From: Alphaproteobacteria bacterium
Lineage (GTDB): Bacteria; Pseudomonadota; Alphaproteobacteria; GCA-002720895
DNA length: 47,951 bases
NCBI GenBank assembly: GCA_022450705.1
Contig: JAKUPP010000006.1
Location: 1 to 47,951, forward strand
Reading direction: 5' to 3'
The notes below the pieces were generated by a model. The model made no database searches. It was not told the DNA's origin and saw only the letters and a program-made list of their open reading frames with translations. Positions 1 to 8,890 of the stretch are shown piece after piece. Position 1 is the stretch's first letter, and each line of letters opens with the position of its first letter. The position numbers were made by a program, and so were the translations under genes.

Positions 1-417
1 ACTCTTGCAGGGGCATTTATTGGGGGAATTATTGTTACGCAATCTGGAATTTTTAAAAGTTTGCTTTTATGCGGTATTTTACAAATGTTATCTAATTTAT
101 TTTATGCCATCCAAGCCTATATAGGATACAACATTGGTTTTTTAATTGTAACAATTGGTTTTATGGATCTAGCCAGTGGAAAGGGGACGGCTGCTTTTAT
201 TGCTTATTTATCGAGTCTTTGTAATGTTCGTTATACAGCTACACAATATGCTCTTTTATCTGCTCTTGCTTCATTTGGCAGAACGTTCCTTTCTTCACCT
301 GGTGGTTATTTGGTAGATACAATTAATTGGATTCCTTTTTTTATTTTTACTTCTATTGCCGCAATTCCTGGAATCTACCTTCTTATAATTCTAAAGAAGA
401 AGAATAGCCCTTTCTAA
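1..417 (+). CDS. ampG: AmpG-like muropeptide MFS permease, 3' end only
   Basis: The frame is open from base 1 to a TAA at 415-417, so this is the C-terminal 138 residues of a gene that begins before the window. Family: AmpG imports GlcNAc-anhydroMurNAc peptides across the inner membrane for peptidoglycan recycling. Seen: several hydrophobic segments and the stretch YTATQYALLSALASFGR, which I recognise as close to FSATQFALLSALSAVGR near the end of E. coli AmpG, then a conserved PGGYLVD turn, a last membrane helix and a short basic tail (LKKKN). A TTG at 61 is an internal codon, not a start. The context is a phosphate porin downstream. Other PAT-type MFS carriers are possible but less likely. 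Confidence 0.8.
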   Translation, partial: TLAGAFIGGIIVTQSGIFKSLLLCGILQMLSNLFYAIQAYIGYNIGFLIVTIGFMDLASGKGTAAFIAYLSSLCNVRYTATQYALLSALASFGRTFLSSPGGYLVDTINWIPFFIFTSIAAIPGIYLLIILKKKNSPF

Positions 418-467
418 ATATTAATGTAAAAAAACAACATATTTCCAAAAAAAAACAAGTAATAAAT

Positions 468-509
468 TTGTAATATTTTTGACCATTTCTTGTAGTACAA
501 ATTTACTAT
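468..509 (+). promoter_or_regulatory. PHO-box-like promoter of the phosphate porin
   Basis: Two degenerate 7-mers spaced by four bases, TTGTAAT-ATTT-TTGACCA (468-485), resemble the PhoB direct repeat CTGTCAT-N4-CTGTCAT. About 16 bases downstream is AAATTTACTAT, whose TACTAT (504-509) can be the -10. The pstS promoter has the same layout, with a better PHO box, nearly the same spacing and an AAATTTACACT -10. The second half-site here is poor, so PhoB control is an inference that rests mainly on this shared layout. Confidence 0.42.
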
Positions 510-551
510 GTTTAACTTTGAGTTTATTAATAACTTTGATAGGCAATAATT

Positions 552-1811
552 ATGAAAAAAAAATTAATAATAGCCCCAGCATTAATTGCAATTAATTTAA
601 TATCAGTTGTTAGCGCAGATACAGGGCTCAAGTGGGAGTCTAAAAATAAAAATATTAAAGGCCAAATCTTTGGTCGAATTAACATTCAATCAGGGTTTAC
701 CGATACTGATGATAACGCAAATACAATAACCACTAATAGCGATTATTTATATTATAGAAGAATCAGGCTTGGCGCATTAGGCCAAATTGGTCCAGTTTCT
801 TTTAAAATTGAACCTGATTTTGCACCATATATGGAGACTGTTTTAGATGGCAATATTGATTTTAAAGACGTTTGGATCGGATATCAATTTAAAATGAATG
901 GTATTAAACATAAATTTATAGTTGGTAACGACCAAACACCTTGTGGTTTGGAAGTTCAAAACAGTAGTCGTTTTACGAATCATATTGAGCGTCATGGAAC
1001 ACTAAGTTCTTGGTGTCAAGGTGAGCGTAGCAAAGGATATAGATTGCTATCTAGTGGAAAAAATTGGACAACACATTTAAGTTATTCTGTTGGTGAAGGT
1101 CAAAATTCTGATACTGATTTAACACATGGGACTTATGGTACCCGTATTACTTATTCACCACTAGCATTTAATAAAAAAGAAAAACAATGGTTGCACACAG
1201 GTTTTATGTGGGGATACAATAAAGTCGACGGAGGTGATAATGATTGGGGTTCTAGTAGCACCGATGCATCTCGTTTTATAAGTTCTGGCCCAAGACTAAA
1301 TATTTTGAAAACTGGCGAACATAAAGATGCCACACGTTACGGCATTGAACTTGCTTTCGGGCAAGGACCATTAGATGTTCAATATGAAAGAATGTGGATG
1401 TCAGTTGATGGTTGTGGTGGAGATGCTTTAACAGGTGGATCTTGTACTTCTGTTGCTGCTGAATATGATTTTAGCGCATGGGCGCATTATGTTACTGCTT
1501 CTTATTTTTTACCTTTTGGACAAGGTAAAAGAATGAGAGCCTATAATTCTAACAAAGGTAGGTATGAAAGAATTAAAGCTAGTAATGCTGCAATGGTTGC
1601 GTATCGTTACGGATACCAGGATTATGCGGATGCTGCTAATAATAAAACTAGAGGCGACATAACAGATCATACATTTACTCTTAATTATTTTTTTAATTCA
1701 CATCATAGCGTTCAAGTAGAATACTACACAGCTACGTTTGACTTCTCAAATACAACAAACACATCTGATGAAGCTGATGTATTCCAATTAAATTGGAGAA
1801 TTGATTTTTAA
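552..1811 (+). CDS. OprP/OprO-like phosphate-selective porin
   Basis: A 419-residue outer-membrane beta-barrel of the Porin_O_P type, which channels phosphate or polyphosphate across the outer membrane. Seen: an N-terminal signal peptide ending near VVSADTG, alternating aromatic/polar strand patterns, a mature start in the order GQIFGRINIQSGF as in OprP-like porins, LGALGQIGPVSFKIEPDF, VWIGYQF in the first strands, and a C-terminal strand ending in Phe (FQLNWRIDF), the usual barrel-assembly signal. It contains four cysteines in two close pairs, unusual for a porin. It is convergent with pstS, sharing stop-codon bases, and has a PHO-box-like promoter. The family call is good; the substrate (phosphate) is inferred from context. 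Confidence 0.82.
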   Translation: MKKKLIIAPALIAINLISVVSADTGLKWESKNKNIKGQIFGRINIQSGFTDTDDNANTITTNSDYLYYRRIRLGALGQIGPVSFKIEPDFAPYMETVLDGNIDFKDVWIGYQFKMNGIKHKFIVGNDQTPCGLEVQNSSRFTNHIERHGTLSSWCQGERSKGYRLLSSGKNWTTHLSYSVGEGQNSDTDLTHGTYGTRITYSPLAFNKKEKQWLHTGFMWGYNKVDGGDNDWGSSSTDASRFISSGPRLNILKTGEHKDATRYGIELAFGQGPLDVQYERMWMSVDGCGGDALTGGSCTSVAAEYDFSAWAHYVTASYFLPFGQGKRMRAYNSNKGRYERIKASNAAMVAYRYGYQDYADAANNKTRGDITDHTFTLNYFFNSHHSVQVEYYTATFDFSNTTNTSDEADVFQLNWRIDF

Positions 1812-1821
1812 TTAAAATCAG
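1801..1821. terminator. Hairpin centred on the shared porin/pstS stop codons
   Basis: TGATTTT (1802-1808), loop TAATT, AAAATCA (1814-1820) form a 7-bp inverted repeat with a possible T-G pair outside it. It covers both TAA stops, which overlap in the tetramer TTAA at 1808-1811. It could end transcription from both sides. It is entirely AT except two pairs and lacks a long U tract, so confidence is modest. Confidence 0.35.
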
Positions 1822-2851
1822 CTAACCATGCTAGCGATAGGCTTAAAGAATTTGTTCTTATTTCAGCTCTTTCTGGATCAGGAGAAGGGATTAAACCTTT
1901 TTCTTGTAAATAACCACCAGTTCCAAATGATTTTTCACTAGTAAATTCGGCGATATATTCACTGATACCAGGAATGTTACCTACGTGCGCATTTTTAACA
2001 TAAAAAAATAAAGAACGAGAAACCGGATACTTACCAGAAGAAATATTTTCAAAAGTTGGAGCATTATCTTCGACAATTGAGCCTTGAAGCTTATCTTTGT
2101 TTTGATCTAAAAAACTATAACCAAAAACTCCGAAAGCTTTAGGATTTTCTTCTAATTTTGAAATGATTAAGTTATCATTTTCTCCAGCTTCAATATAAAC
2201 CCCATCTTCACGAACTGTGTGACAAAGTTTTTTAAAAGCTTTTTTATCAGTTTTTTTCATAGCTTTAATTTCCGGGAATTTTTTGCATCCGCCTTGCATA
2301 GCAAGTTCTACAAACGCATCACGAGTTCCAGATGTTGGAGGAGGTCCAAGTACTTCAATTTTTTGATCAGGAAGAGATGGATCTACATCTTTCCAAGTTT
2401 TGTGTGGATTTGGTACTATACTACCATTAACCATTACATTTTTACCAAGAGCCAACCAAATGTGTTTTCTATCTATTTCCATTTGAGGAGCACTTTTGGA
2501 GTTTGCTATAACAATACCGTCATAACCAACTTTAACTTCAGTAATTTCAGTTATGCCGTTATCAGCACATTTTTTTACTTCTTTAGCTTTAATACGTCTA
2601 GAAGCATTGGTGATATCAACATGAGAAGGACCAATTCCTTGACAAAATATTTTTAAACCACCACCTGATCCCGTACTTTCAACGACAGGAGTTTTAAATT
2701 TGGTTGAAATACCAAATTTTTCAGCAACAACTGTTGCAAAAGGATAAACTGTACTTGATCCTACAATTCTTATTTGATCACGGGCCTGCACCACGTTTGC
2801 TGTTAAAATTATTGTTGTTGCAGTTAATAAAGATTTAGTAAAATTTTTCAT
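1808..2851 (-). CDS. pstS: Phosphate ABC transporter substrate-binding protein PstS
   Basis: A 347-residue periplasmic phosphate-binding protein. Seen: a signal peptide (about residues 1-23, ending VVQARD), the N-terminal family block RIVGSSTVYPFA, and the phosphate-contacting ESTGSGGGLK and TNASRRIK segments, followed by GTRDAFVELA. The start is supported by AGGA (2859-2862), 7 bases upstream, one of the few clear ribosome-binding sites in the window. No pstC, pstA, pstB or phoU gene is adjacent, so its membrane partners must be elsewhere or absent. Its tail overlaps the porin gene by 4 bases. It lies behind a good PHO box and is very probably induced by phosphate limitation. Confidence 0.93.
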   Translation of the reverse strand: MKNFTKSLLTATTIILTANVVQARDQIRIVGSSTVYPFATVVAEKFGISTKFKTPVVESTGSGGGLKIFCQGIGPSHVDITNASRRIKAKEVKKCADNGITEITEVKVGYDGIVIANSKSAPQMEIDRKHIWLALGKNVMVNGSIVPNPHKTWKDVDPSLPDQKIEVLGPPPTSGTRDAFVELAMQGGCKKFPEIKAMKKTDKKAFKKLCHTVREDGVYIEAGENDNLIISKLEENPKAFGVFGYSFLDQNKDKLQGSIVEDNAPTFENISSGKYPVSRSLFFYVKNAHVGNIPGISEYIAEFTSEKSFGTGGYLQEKGLIPSPDPERAEIRTNSLSLSLAWLADFN

Positions 2852-2882
2852 ATAAGATTCCTATAAATTAGTTAATAAAACT

Positions 2883-2923
2883 AGTGTAAATTTGACCATT
2901 TATTCATTACAGTTTTATGACAT
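2883..2923 (-). promoter_or_regulatory. PHO box and -10 element of pstS
   Basis: On the minus strand, 2923-2906 read ATGTCAT-AAAA-CTGTAAT, close to the PhoB consensus CTGTCAT-N4-CTGTCAT (two 7-mers, 11-base period). TTTACACT follows (2890-2883), with TACACT as a plausible -10, and pstS starts 32 bases further on. No good -35 is present, as expected for an activator-dependent Pho promoter. The gap from here to glnD (to 3013) holds nothing else that I recognise. Confidence 0.65.
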
Positions 2924-3013
2924 AAATAAAATAAATTTATTACATAATTTTTTAGTGCTGAAAATTCAGTAAAAACAAGATATAAAGGGTTTAATGAAAG
3001 GTTTTAAAAATTT

Positions 3014-5701
3014 ATGGTTTATTTGTTAAAAGATCTAAGACTTAATAAATATTTGTTTAAAATTAATAAAAAAAAATCAATTTTAAATCAAAATTTTTTT
3101 ATTAAAGAATTAAAATATTTTTACAAAATAAAAAATAAAAAATTATTAGAAAATTTCAAAAAAAATAATAACGGTCTAGAATTTGCTAATAAACGGTCTT
3201 TTCTTTTAGATGAAGTTATTGACAAGTGTTATAAAGAATATGTAATTCATTTTGACAAAAATATTAAAAATTTTGAATTTTCTATAATTGCAACTGGCGG
3301 ATTTGGTAGAAAAGAATTAGCTCCTCATTCTGATATTGACATTCTTTTCCTTCATTCTTTAAAAGATAAAAAAAATTTAAAAAGTTTGGTAAAACCCATA
3401 CTACATACTCTTTGGAATTTAGGGTTAAGAGTGGGATATGCTACACGGACAATCCAAGAGTGCATAATTTATAGTAAAAAAGAGCTTGATGTTTGTACTT
3501 CTATTTTAGAAAGCAGATTTATTGTTGGTAATAAAAAGATTTACGAAAACTTAATGAAACAATATAAAAATAAAATCGTTGAAAGATACGGGAAAAAATT
3601 TATTGAAGCAATTTTTTTAGAAAGAGAAAAGCGGCTGAAGGAAATTGGAGACACTAGATATTTATTAGAACCAAATGTTAAAAATGGGAAAGGATCTATA
3701 AGAGATTTACAAACTCTTGATTGGATTGGTAAATTTTTTTACAAAATACAAAATTTGAATGATTTAATTAGTCATAAAATATTAGATAAAAATTCAGCTG
3801 AATCATTTATTAAAGCAAAAACTTTTTTTTGGTCAGTAAGATCTCATTTGCATATTTTATCTGACAGACCGAATGAACAGTTAAGTTTTGAATTTCAAAA
3901 TTTAATAGCGAAAAAATTAGGATATAAAAAAAGCAGAGCGTTATCGCATGTAGAAAAATTTATGAAAGAATATTTTTATACTGCAAAAAAAGTAAGCGAT
4001 TTAATTAGAATATATTGTAGTTTTATAGAAGATAAGGAAAAATTATATCCCAACTTAAAAATAAAAAAATCGAAAGAAATTGAATTCGAGAATTTTATTA
4101 TAAAAGATAAAAGAATTGATTTTTCAAAAAATTTCAGATTTAAAAATTTTTTTTTAAATAATTGTACACTTTTTTTTAGAATTTTAGAGATAGCCCAAAA
4201 AAAAAATTTAGACATCCATCCAAAAGCTGCGAGTTTAATATTAGATAATATAAAAAGAATTGAAAAAAAAATTAAGAATAATAAAGAACTTTTATTTTCA
4301 TTTATAAAAATTTTAACTTCTAAAAATAAAACAGAAAAATTTTTAAAATTAATGAGTGATTTAGGACTCTTAGGAATTTTAATTCCTGATTTCAAAAGAA
4401 TATCAGGGCACATCCAATTTGGAGGTTTTCACACTTATACCGTTGATGAACATACTTTAAAAGCTATTGGATATATTAATGATATTGAAATGAAAAAGGA
4501 TATTAAGGAAAATTTATTATACTCCAACATTTTTTCTGAAATTATTTCTAGAAAAATTCTTTATATTGCAATGTTTTTTCATGATTTGGGAAAAGGGACA
4601 GGTAGGGACCACTCGATCGTATCTAGTGAAATTGCAAAAGAATTTTGTTCTCACTTGGAAATGGACCAAACAGAAAAAAATACAATTATATGGTTGATTA
4701 GGAATCATTTATTGATGAATAAAATTTCTCAAAAAAGAGATATAGATGATACAAATACGATTTTTGAATTTGGAAAAAAGGTTCAATCGTTGGAACAACT
4801 GAAATTATTATTTATTTTTACAGTGGCTGACATGAAAGCAACAGGAAAATCAATTTGGAATAATTGGAATAAGTATCCTCTAGAAAAACTTTTTTTAAAA
4901 ACAAGAAATTTATTTTTAGGCAGTTCTATAAATGTAAATAAAAATATAATTGAAAATTTAAAATCAAAATTAAAAAAAGATAAAAACTTACGTCCCAAAA
5001 AAAAAATAGAAAATTTTTTAAAAACACTTCCTAAAGAAATTTATTTAAATAATGACAAAAGTAAAATAGTTAAATTTCTACAAATAATTCAAAAGTCTAG
5101 AGAAAAAAATTGTATAAAAATTTTTCAAAATATAGAAAAATTAGCTACAGAAATAATAATTTATACTAAAGATAAGCCAGGATTATTGTATAAATTATCG
5201 GGAGCAGTAACTATTTCCGGTTTTAATGTAGTGGAAGCAAAAGTATCTACATTAAATAATGGTATGGCATTAGATATTTTGTGGGTAAGGGATTTAAATG
5301 GTTTAATGCTAGACAAATTATACCATTTTTCAAAATTACAAAAAAAAATGTTGGAAATTTTATCAAATGATAATTTGTTAGAAAAAGAAATGAAAAATGA
5401 AAGAGAAAAAAGTTTAAAAAAGAATCTATTTAATATAAATACTAAAATATTTATTGATAATAATTCTAGTAAAAAACACACAATTTTAGAAATTAATACT
5501 TTTGATAGAATAGGCTTAATTTATGATCTAACAAAAAAATTATATAAATTAGGATTAAAAATAAGTAGCGCTAAGATTTTAACAATGGGAAAAGGTGCAA
5601 ACGAAATTTTTTATATTCAAGATTTTAGAGGAAATAAAATTTTATCTAATAAAAAAATTAATAAATTAAAAACGAGTATAACAACACTATTAAACAATTA
5701 A
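3014..5701 (+). CDS. glnD: GlnD, PII uridylyltransferase/uridylyl-removing enzyme
   Basis: An 895-residue glutamine sensor that uridylylates PII at low glutamine and removes UMP at high glutamine, so it controls nitrogen assimilation. Domains in order: nucleotidyltransferase with GGFGRKELAPHSDIDIL (about residues 95-112), the GlnD central helical region, an HD hydrolase domain with FHDLGKGTGRDHS (about 520), and two C-terminal ACT domains (about 715-785 and 820-895). The length fits the family. It heads a glnD-murJ-trpS row conserved in alphaproteobacteria; murJ starts 10 bases downstream. The N-terminal 60 residues are Lys/Asn-rich and poorly conserved, so the exact start is less certain than the rest. 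Confidence 0.95.
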   Translation: MVYLLKDLRLNKYLFKINKKKSILNQNFFIKELKYFYKIKNKKLLENFKKNNNGLEFANKRSFLLDEVIDKCYKEYVIHFDKNIKNFEFSIIATGGFGRKELAPHSDIDILFLHSLKDKKNLKSLVKPILHTLWNLGLRVGYATRTIQECIIYSKKELDVCTSILESRFIVGNKKIYENLMKQYKNKIVERYGKKFIEAIFLEREKRLKEIGDTRYLLEPNVKNGKGSIRDLQTLDWIGKFFYKIQNLNDLISHKILDKNSAESFIKAKTFFWSVRSHLHILSDRPNEQLSFEFQNLIAKKLGYKKSRALSHVEKFMKEYFYTAKKVSDLIRIYCSFIEDKEKLYPNLKIKKSKEIEFENFIIKDKRIDFSKNFRFKNFFLNNCTLFFRILEIAQKKNLDIHPKAASLILDNIKRIEKKIKNNKELLFSFIKILTSKNKTEKFLKLMSDLGLLGILIPDFKRISGHIQFGGFHTYTVDEHTLKAIGYINDIEMKKDIKENLLYSNIFSEIISRKILYIAMFFHDLGKGTGRDHSIVSSEIAKEFCSHLEMDQTEKNTIIWLIRNHLLMNKISQKRDIDDTNTIFEFGKKVQSLEQLKLLFIFTVADMKATGKSIWNNWNKYPLEKLFLKTRNLFLGSSINVNKNIIENLKSKLKKDKNLRPKKKIENFLKTLPKEIYLNNDKSKIVKFLQIIQKSREKNCIKIFQNIEKLATEIIIYTKDKPGLLYKLSGAVTISGFNVVEAKVSTLNNGMALDILWVRDLNGLMLDKLYHFSKLQKKMLEILSNDNLLEKEMKNEREKSLKKNLFNINTKIFIDNNSSKKHTILEINTFDRIGLIYDLTKKLYKLGLKISSAKILTMGKGANEIFYIQDFRGNKILSNKKINKLKTSITTLLNN

Positions 5702-5711
5702 ATTTTCTTAA

Positions 5712-7241
5712 ATGAAATTAATAAAACCTTTTCTAACAATAAGTGGCTTAACATTTGTAAGTAAAATTTTAGGTTTTTTCAGAGATATTTTAATAGCTGC
5801 ATTTGTAGGAGCTGGCTTTATAGCAGATGTTTTCTTTGTAGCCTTTAAACTTCCAAATTTTTTTAGACGTTTGTTTGCAGAAGGAGCATTTTCTGCAGCA
5901 TTTATACCAATCTTTTCTTCAATATTAAAAAAAGATGGAAAAGCTAAAGCATTACGCTTTGGTTCGGAGGTTTTATCTTTACTTTTTTTTATTCTATTTT
6001 TAGTAATAATAATTTTCGAATTTTTAATGCCATTAGTTGTATACTTCCTTGCTCCTGGTTTTGCTCAAGATCCTTCTAAATTAAACTTATTAATTGAATT
6101 ATCACGCATAACTTTTCCATATTTATTTTTTATTTCTTTGGTTTCTTTGTATACCGGCGTACTTAATTCTTTTAATAAATTTGCAATTGGAGCTGCGTCT
6201 CCAATACTTTTAAATCTAACTTTTATAATATTTATATTTTGTTTTAGAGAAATTTTCGAAACAAAAGGACATATGTTGTCTTGGGCAGTCTTTTTTGCAG
6301 GCCTTTTTCAATTAGTTTTTTTAATAATCGGAATATTTAGAAACAATCTAGAAATTTTTTTTGTTAAACCAAAATTTTCTAAATATATAAAGAAATTATT
6401 TAAATTAATTATACCCGGAGCAATTGGCGCTGGCGTCATTCAAATAAACTTGTTAGTAGATGTAATTCTAGCGTCATTTTTAAATACAGGTTCAATATCA
6501 TATTTATATTATGCTGAACGAATAAACCAATTACCTATTGCTTTAATTGGAGTTGCACTAGGAACTGCTCTTTTACCAACATTGTCAAAGCAAATAAGTC
6601 AAAATGAAAAAGGCAAAGCTTTATACACACAAAATCGTGCCATTGAATTTTGTTTATTATTAGCAATTCCTGCTTCTGTAGCAATATTTATAATAGCAGA
6701 ACCAATAATCGGTTCTTTTTTTGAAAGAGGAGAATTTTCTGCAACTGATAAACTGCTTTCTGCAAAAGCTCTACAAGCATTTGCTGTAGGAGTTCCTGCT
6801 TATGTTCTAGTTAAGATTTTAACACCAATTTTTTTTGCAAGACAAAATACTGTAACACCAGTAAAAATTGCAATTTTTTGTGTATTTATAAATTTTTTAT
6901 TTAATATTATTTTGATGCAATTTTATCAACATGTTGGAATAGCAATTGCTACGGCTATATCTTCTTGGGTGAATTGTATATTGCTTTTTTATATTTTATT
7001 AGAATCTAATGAAATTGTTTTTGATAAAATGCTGAAACTAAATTTTAAGAAAATTCTTATAATAAATATAATTTTTGGAATTCTTGTTTTTTATTTTAAA
7101 GATTTTATAAATATATTTTCTAATTATAAATTTTTAAATTTGTCAATTTTTGTTTTAATAAGTATTAGCGTTTATTTTTTATTATTGAATTTTTTTAAAA
7201 TTTTTATTTTTTCAAATTTTCAATTATTTAAGTTAAGATAA
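5712..7241 (+). CDS. murJ: MurJ, lipid II flippase
   Basis: A 509-residue polytopic inner-membrane protein of the MVF/MOP superfamily that flips lipid II to the periplasm. Seen: the family's N-terminal signature, with SKILGFFRDILIAA, then FKLPNFFRRLFAEGAFSAAF, and about 12-14 hydrophobic helices through to residue 500. Later blocks such as YYAERINQLPIALIGVALGT and FFERGEFSATD are also typical of MurJ. The length is as expected. It lies between glnD and trpS, the usual alphaproteobacterial position, with 4 bases before trpS, so the three are probably co-transcribed. Confidence 0.95.
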   Translation: MKLIKPFLTISGLTFVSKILGFFRDILIAAFVGAGFIADVFFVAFKLPNFFRRLFAEGAFSAAFIPIFSSILKKDGKAKALRFGSEVLSLLFFILFLVIIIFEFLMPLVVYFLAPGFAQDPSKLNLLIELSRITFPYLFFISLVSLYTGVLNSFNKFAIGAASPILLNLTFIIFIFCFREIFETKGHMLSWAVFFAGLFQLVFLIIGIFRNNLEIFFVKPKFSKYIKKLFKLIIPGAIGAGVIQINLLVDVILASFLNTGSISYLYYAERINQLPIALIGVALGTALLPTLSKQISQNEKGKALYTQNRAIEFCLLLAIPASVAIFIIAEPIIGSFFERGEFSATDKLLSAKALQAFAVGVPAYVLVKILTPIFFARQNTVTPVKIAIFCVFINFLFNIILMQFYQHVGIAIATAISSWVNCILLFYILLESNEIVFDKMLKLNFKKILIINIIFGILVFYFKDFINIFSNYKFLNLSIFVLISISVYFLLLNFFKIFIFSNFQLFKLR

Positions 7242-7245
7242 ATAT

Positions 7246-8244
7246 ATGAATAGAATATTTTCAGGAGTTCAACCAACAGGAAATTTACATTTAGGAAATT
7301 ATTTAGGAGCAATTAAGAATTGGGTTTCTCTACAAAAAGATTTTGAATGTATATTTTGTATTGTTGATTTACACGCCATTACTATTAAACAAGATCCAAA
7401 AGAATTAGAAAATAATACTCTGGAAGTAACAGCAGCGTATTTAGCTTCTGGAATTGATCCTGAGAAAACTATAATTTTTAACCAAAGCGCTGTATCTGCT
7501 CATACAGAATTAACATGGTTGCTTAGTTGTTTTACACCTATTGGTTGGTTGAATAGAATGACTCAATTTAAAGAAAAAGCTGGTAAAAAAAAAGATAATG
7601 CTGTCTTGGGCTTGTATAGTTATCCCGTATTAATGGCATCTGATATTTTGGCATATAAAGCAACACATGTTCCGGTAGGAGAAGATCAAAAACAACACTT
7701 AGAATTATCAAGGGATATTGCAGGTGCTTTTAATCAGGCCTATTCAACAGATCTTTTTCCTATTCCTGAACCACAAATTTTTGGAGAAGCTACAAGGGTT
7801 ATGAGTTTAAGAAATGGAAAAAATAAAATGAGTAAATCTGATGAGTCAGATTATTCTAGAATAAATATAACTGATACTAAAGATTTAATAAATTTAAAAA
7901 TACAAAAGGCTAAAACTGATCCTTACCCTTTACCATCTGAAAAGAAGGAATTAGAAAACAGACCTGAAGCAGAAAATTTATTAGGAATATATTCAGCTTT
8001 AAAGGATGAAAAATTTGATGATGTGATGAAAGAAATGTCAGGTAAAGATTTTTCTAGCTTTAAAAAGTTATTAAGTGAATTGACTATAGATAAAATAGAG
8101 CCAATTTCAAAAAAAATGAACGACTATTTAAAAAATAAAGATTATTTGAAAAAAATTTTAGAAGAGGGTAAAAAAAAAGCTAATGATATTTCCTCAAAAA
8201 ATTTATTAGAAATAAAAAAAACTATTGGTCTATTGATTATTTAA
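7246..8244 (+). CDS. trpS: Tryptophanyl-tRNA synthetase
   Basis: A 332-residue class I synthetase charging tRNA-Trp in the cytoplasm. Seen: the HIGH-type motif in PTGNLHLGNYLGA (about residues 10-22), the tryptophan/ATP pocket blocks DLHAIT and SYPVLMASDILAYKA, VGEDQKQHLELSRDIA, and the KMSKS loop in KNKMSKSDES (about 192-201). Full length. It is the third gene of the glnD-murJ-trpS row. Confidence 0.97.
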   Translation: MNRIFSGVQPTGNLHLGNYLGAIKNWVSLQKDFECIFCIVDLHAITIKQDPKELENNTLEVTAAYLASGIDPEKTIIFNQSAVSAHTELTWLLSCFTPIGWLNRMTQFKEKAGKKKDNAVLGLYSYPVLMASDILAYKATHVPVGEDQKQHLELSRDIAGAFNQAYSTDLFPIPEPQIFGEATRVMSLRNGKNKMSKSDESDYSRINITDTKDLINLKIQKAKTDPYPLPSEKKELENRPEAENLLGIYSALKDEKFDDVMKEMSGKDFSSFKKLLSELTIDKIEPISKKMNDYLKNKDYLKKILEEGKKKANDISSKNLLEIKKTIGLLII

Positions 8245-8268
8245 TTTTATTGTATTATATGTTTGATT

Positions 8269-8814
8269 ATGGATATTGAGACAGAATTAACACCAAATCC
8301 TGAGACCTTAAAATTTATTGTTGATAAAAAATTTATCTTTCAACATGGTATTGAGATTAAAAACGAAAAAGAAGCTAAACAATATAAATTTATTAAAAAC
8401 TTTTTTGAAGTAAAAGGAATAAAAAGTATTTTTATAGGTGAAGATTTTTTTGCTGTAACAAAAGAAAAGAATATTACTTGGAGTTTATTAAAAACAAAGA
8501 TACTTACTTTTATACTTGATTCTATTTCTTCAAATAAAGTTTTAATCGAAAAAAAAACTAAGAGTAAAGAAGTTAAAAAAACGAAAGATAAATTATCAAA
8601 TAAAATTGAAAAAATTATTGATGAAAAAGTCAGACCTGCAGTAGCTAGAGATGGAGGGGATATAATTTTCGAAAGTTTTGACAAAGGTATTGTTTATTTA
8701 AAACTTAAAGGAGCTTGTTCAGGTTGTCCAAGCTCTACAGCGACATTAAAAGACGGGATTGAAAATTTATTAACACATTATTTCCCAGAAGTTAAAGAAG
8801 TAAGAGCAATTTAA
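8269..8814 (+). CDS. Nfu-type iron-sulfur scaffold/carrier protein
   Basis: A 181-residue protein with an N-terminal Nfu_N domain (TELTPNPETLKFIVDKK) and a C-terminal NifU-like domain whose GACSGCPSS carries the CxxC that binds a [4Fe-4S] cluster for delivery to target enzymes. I chose ATG 8269 (MDIETELTPNP) because Nfu proteins begin just before the xTEATPNP block; a TTG two codons upstream (8263) is the alternative. The middle (about residues 90-120) is a Lys-rich linker. It lies 24 bases after trpS. Mitochondrial and alphaproteobacterial Nfu share this two-domain form. Confidence 0.9.
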   Translation: MDIETELTPNPETLKFIVDKKFIFQHGIEIKNEKEAKQYKFIKNFFEVKGIKSIFIGEDFFAVTKEKNITWSLLKTKILTFILDSISSNKVLIEKKTKSKEVKKTKDKLSNKIEKIIDEKVRPAVARDGGDIIFESFDKGIVYLKLKGACSGCPSSTATLKDGIENLLTHYFPEVKEVRAI

Positions 8815-8835
8815 GTACCTTTATTTACTAAATAG

Positions 8836-8864
8836 TTGTATATAACAAATAATTGTGGTATAAT
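8836..8864 (+). promoter_or_regulatory. Sigma70-type promoter before the glucosaminidase gene
   Basis: TTGTAT (8836-8841), a 17-base spacer and a perfect TATAAT (8859-8864), 26 bases upstream of the ATG at 8891. It is one of the best -35/-10 pairs in the window and separates the cell-wall gene from the trpS-nfu unit. Confidence 0.6.
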
Positions 8865-8890
8865 ATAACTTACATACTATATATAGTAGA

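Noticed and set aside
418-551. tRNA or small RNA in the gaps 418-551, 2852-3013, 8815-8890 and 37055-37280
   Set aside because: I looked for cloverleaf arms, a TTCGAATC-type T loop and CCA ends and saw none. These gaps hold promoters and AT-rich spacer.
2219-2656. 145-residue open frame opposite pstS
   Set aside because: Antisense to a well-supported gene, rich in Phe, Ser and Tyr, with no family motif. It is a shadow of pstS codon bias.
3976-4413. 145-residue open frame opposite glnD
   Set aside because: Low-complexity Phe/Leu/Ile/Lys translation of the AT-rich complement; no start context, no motif.
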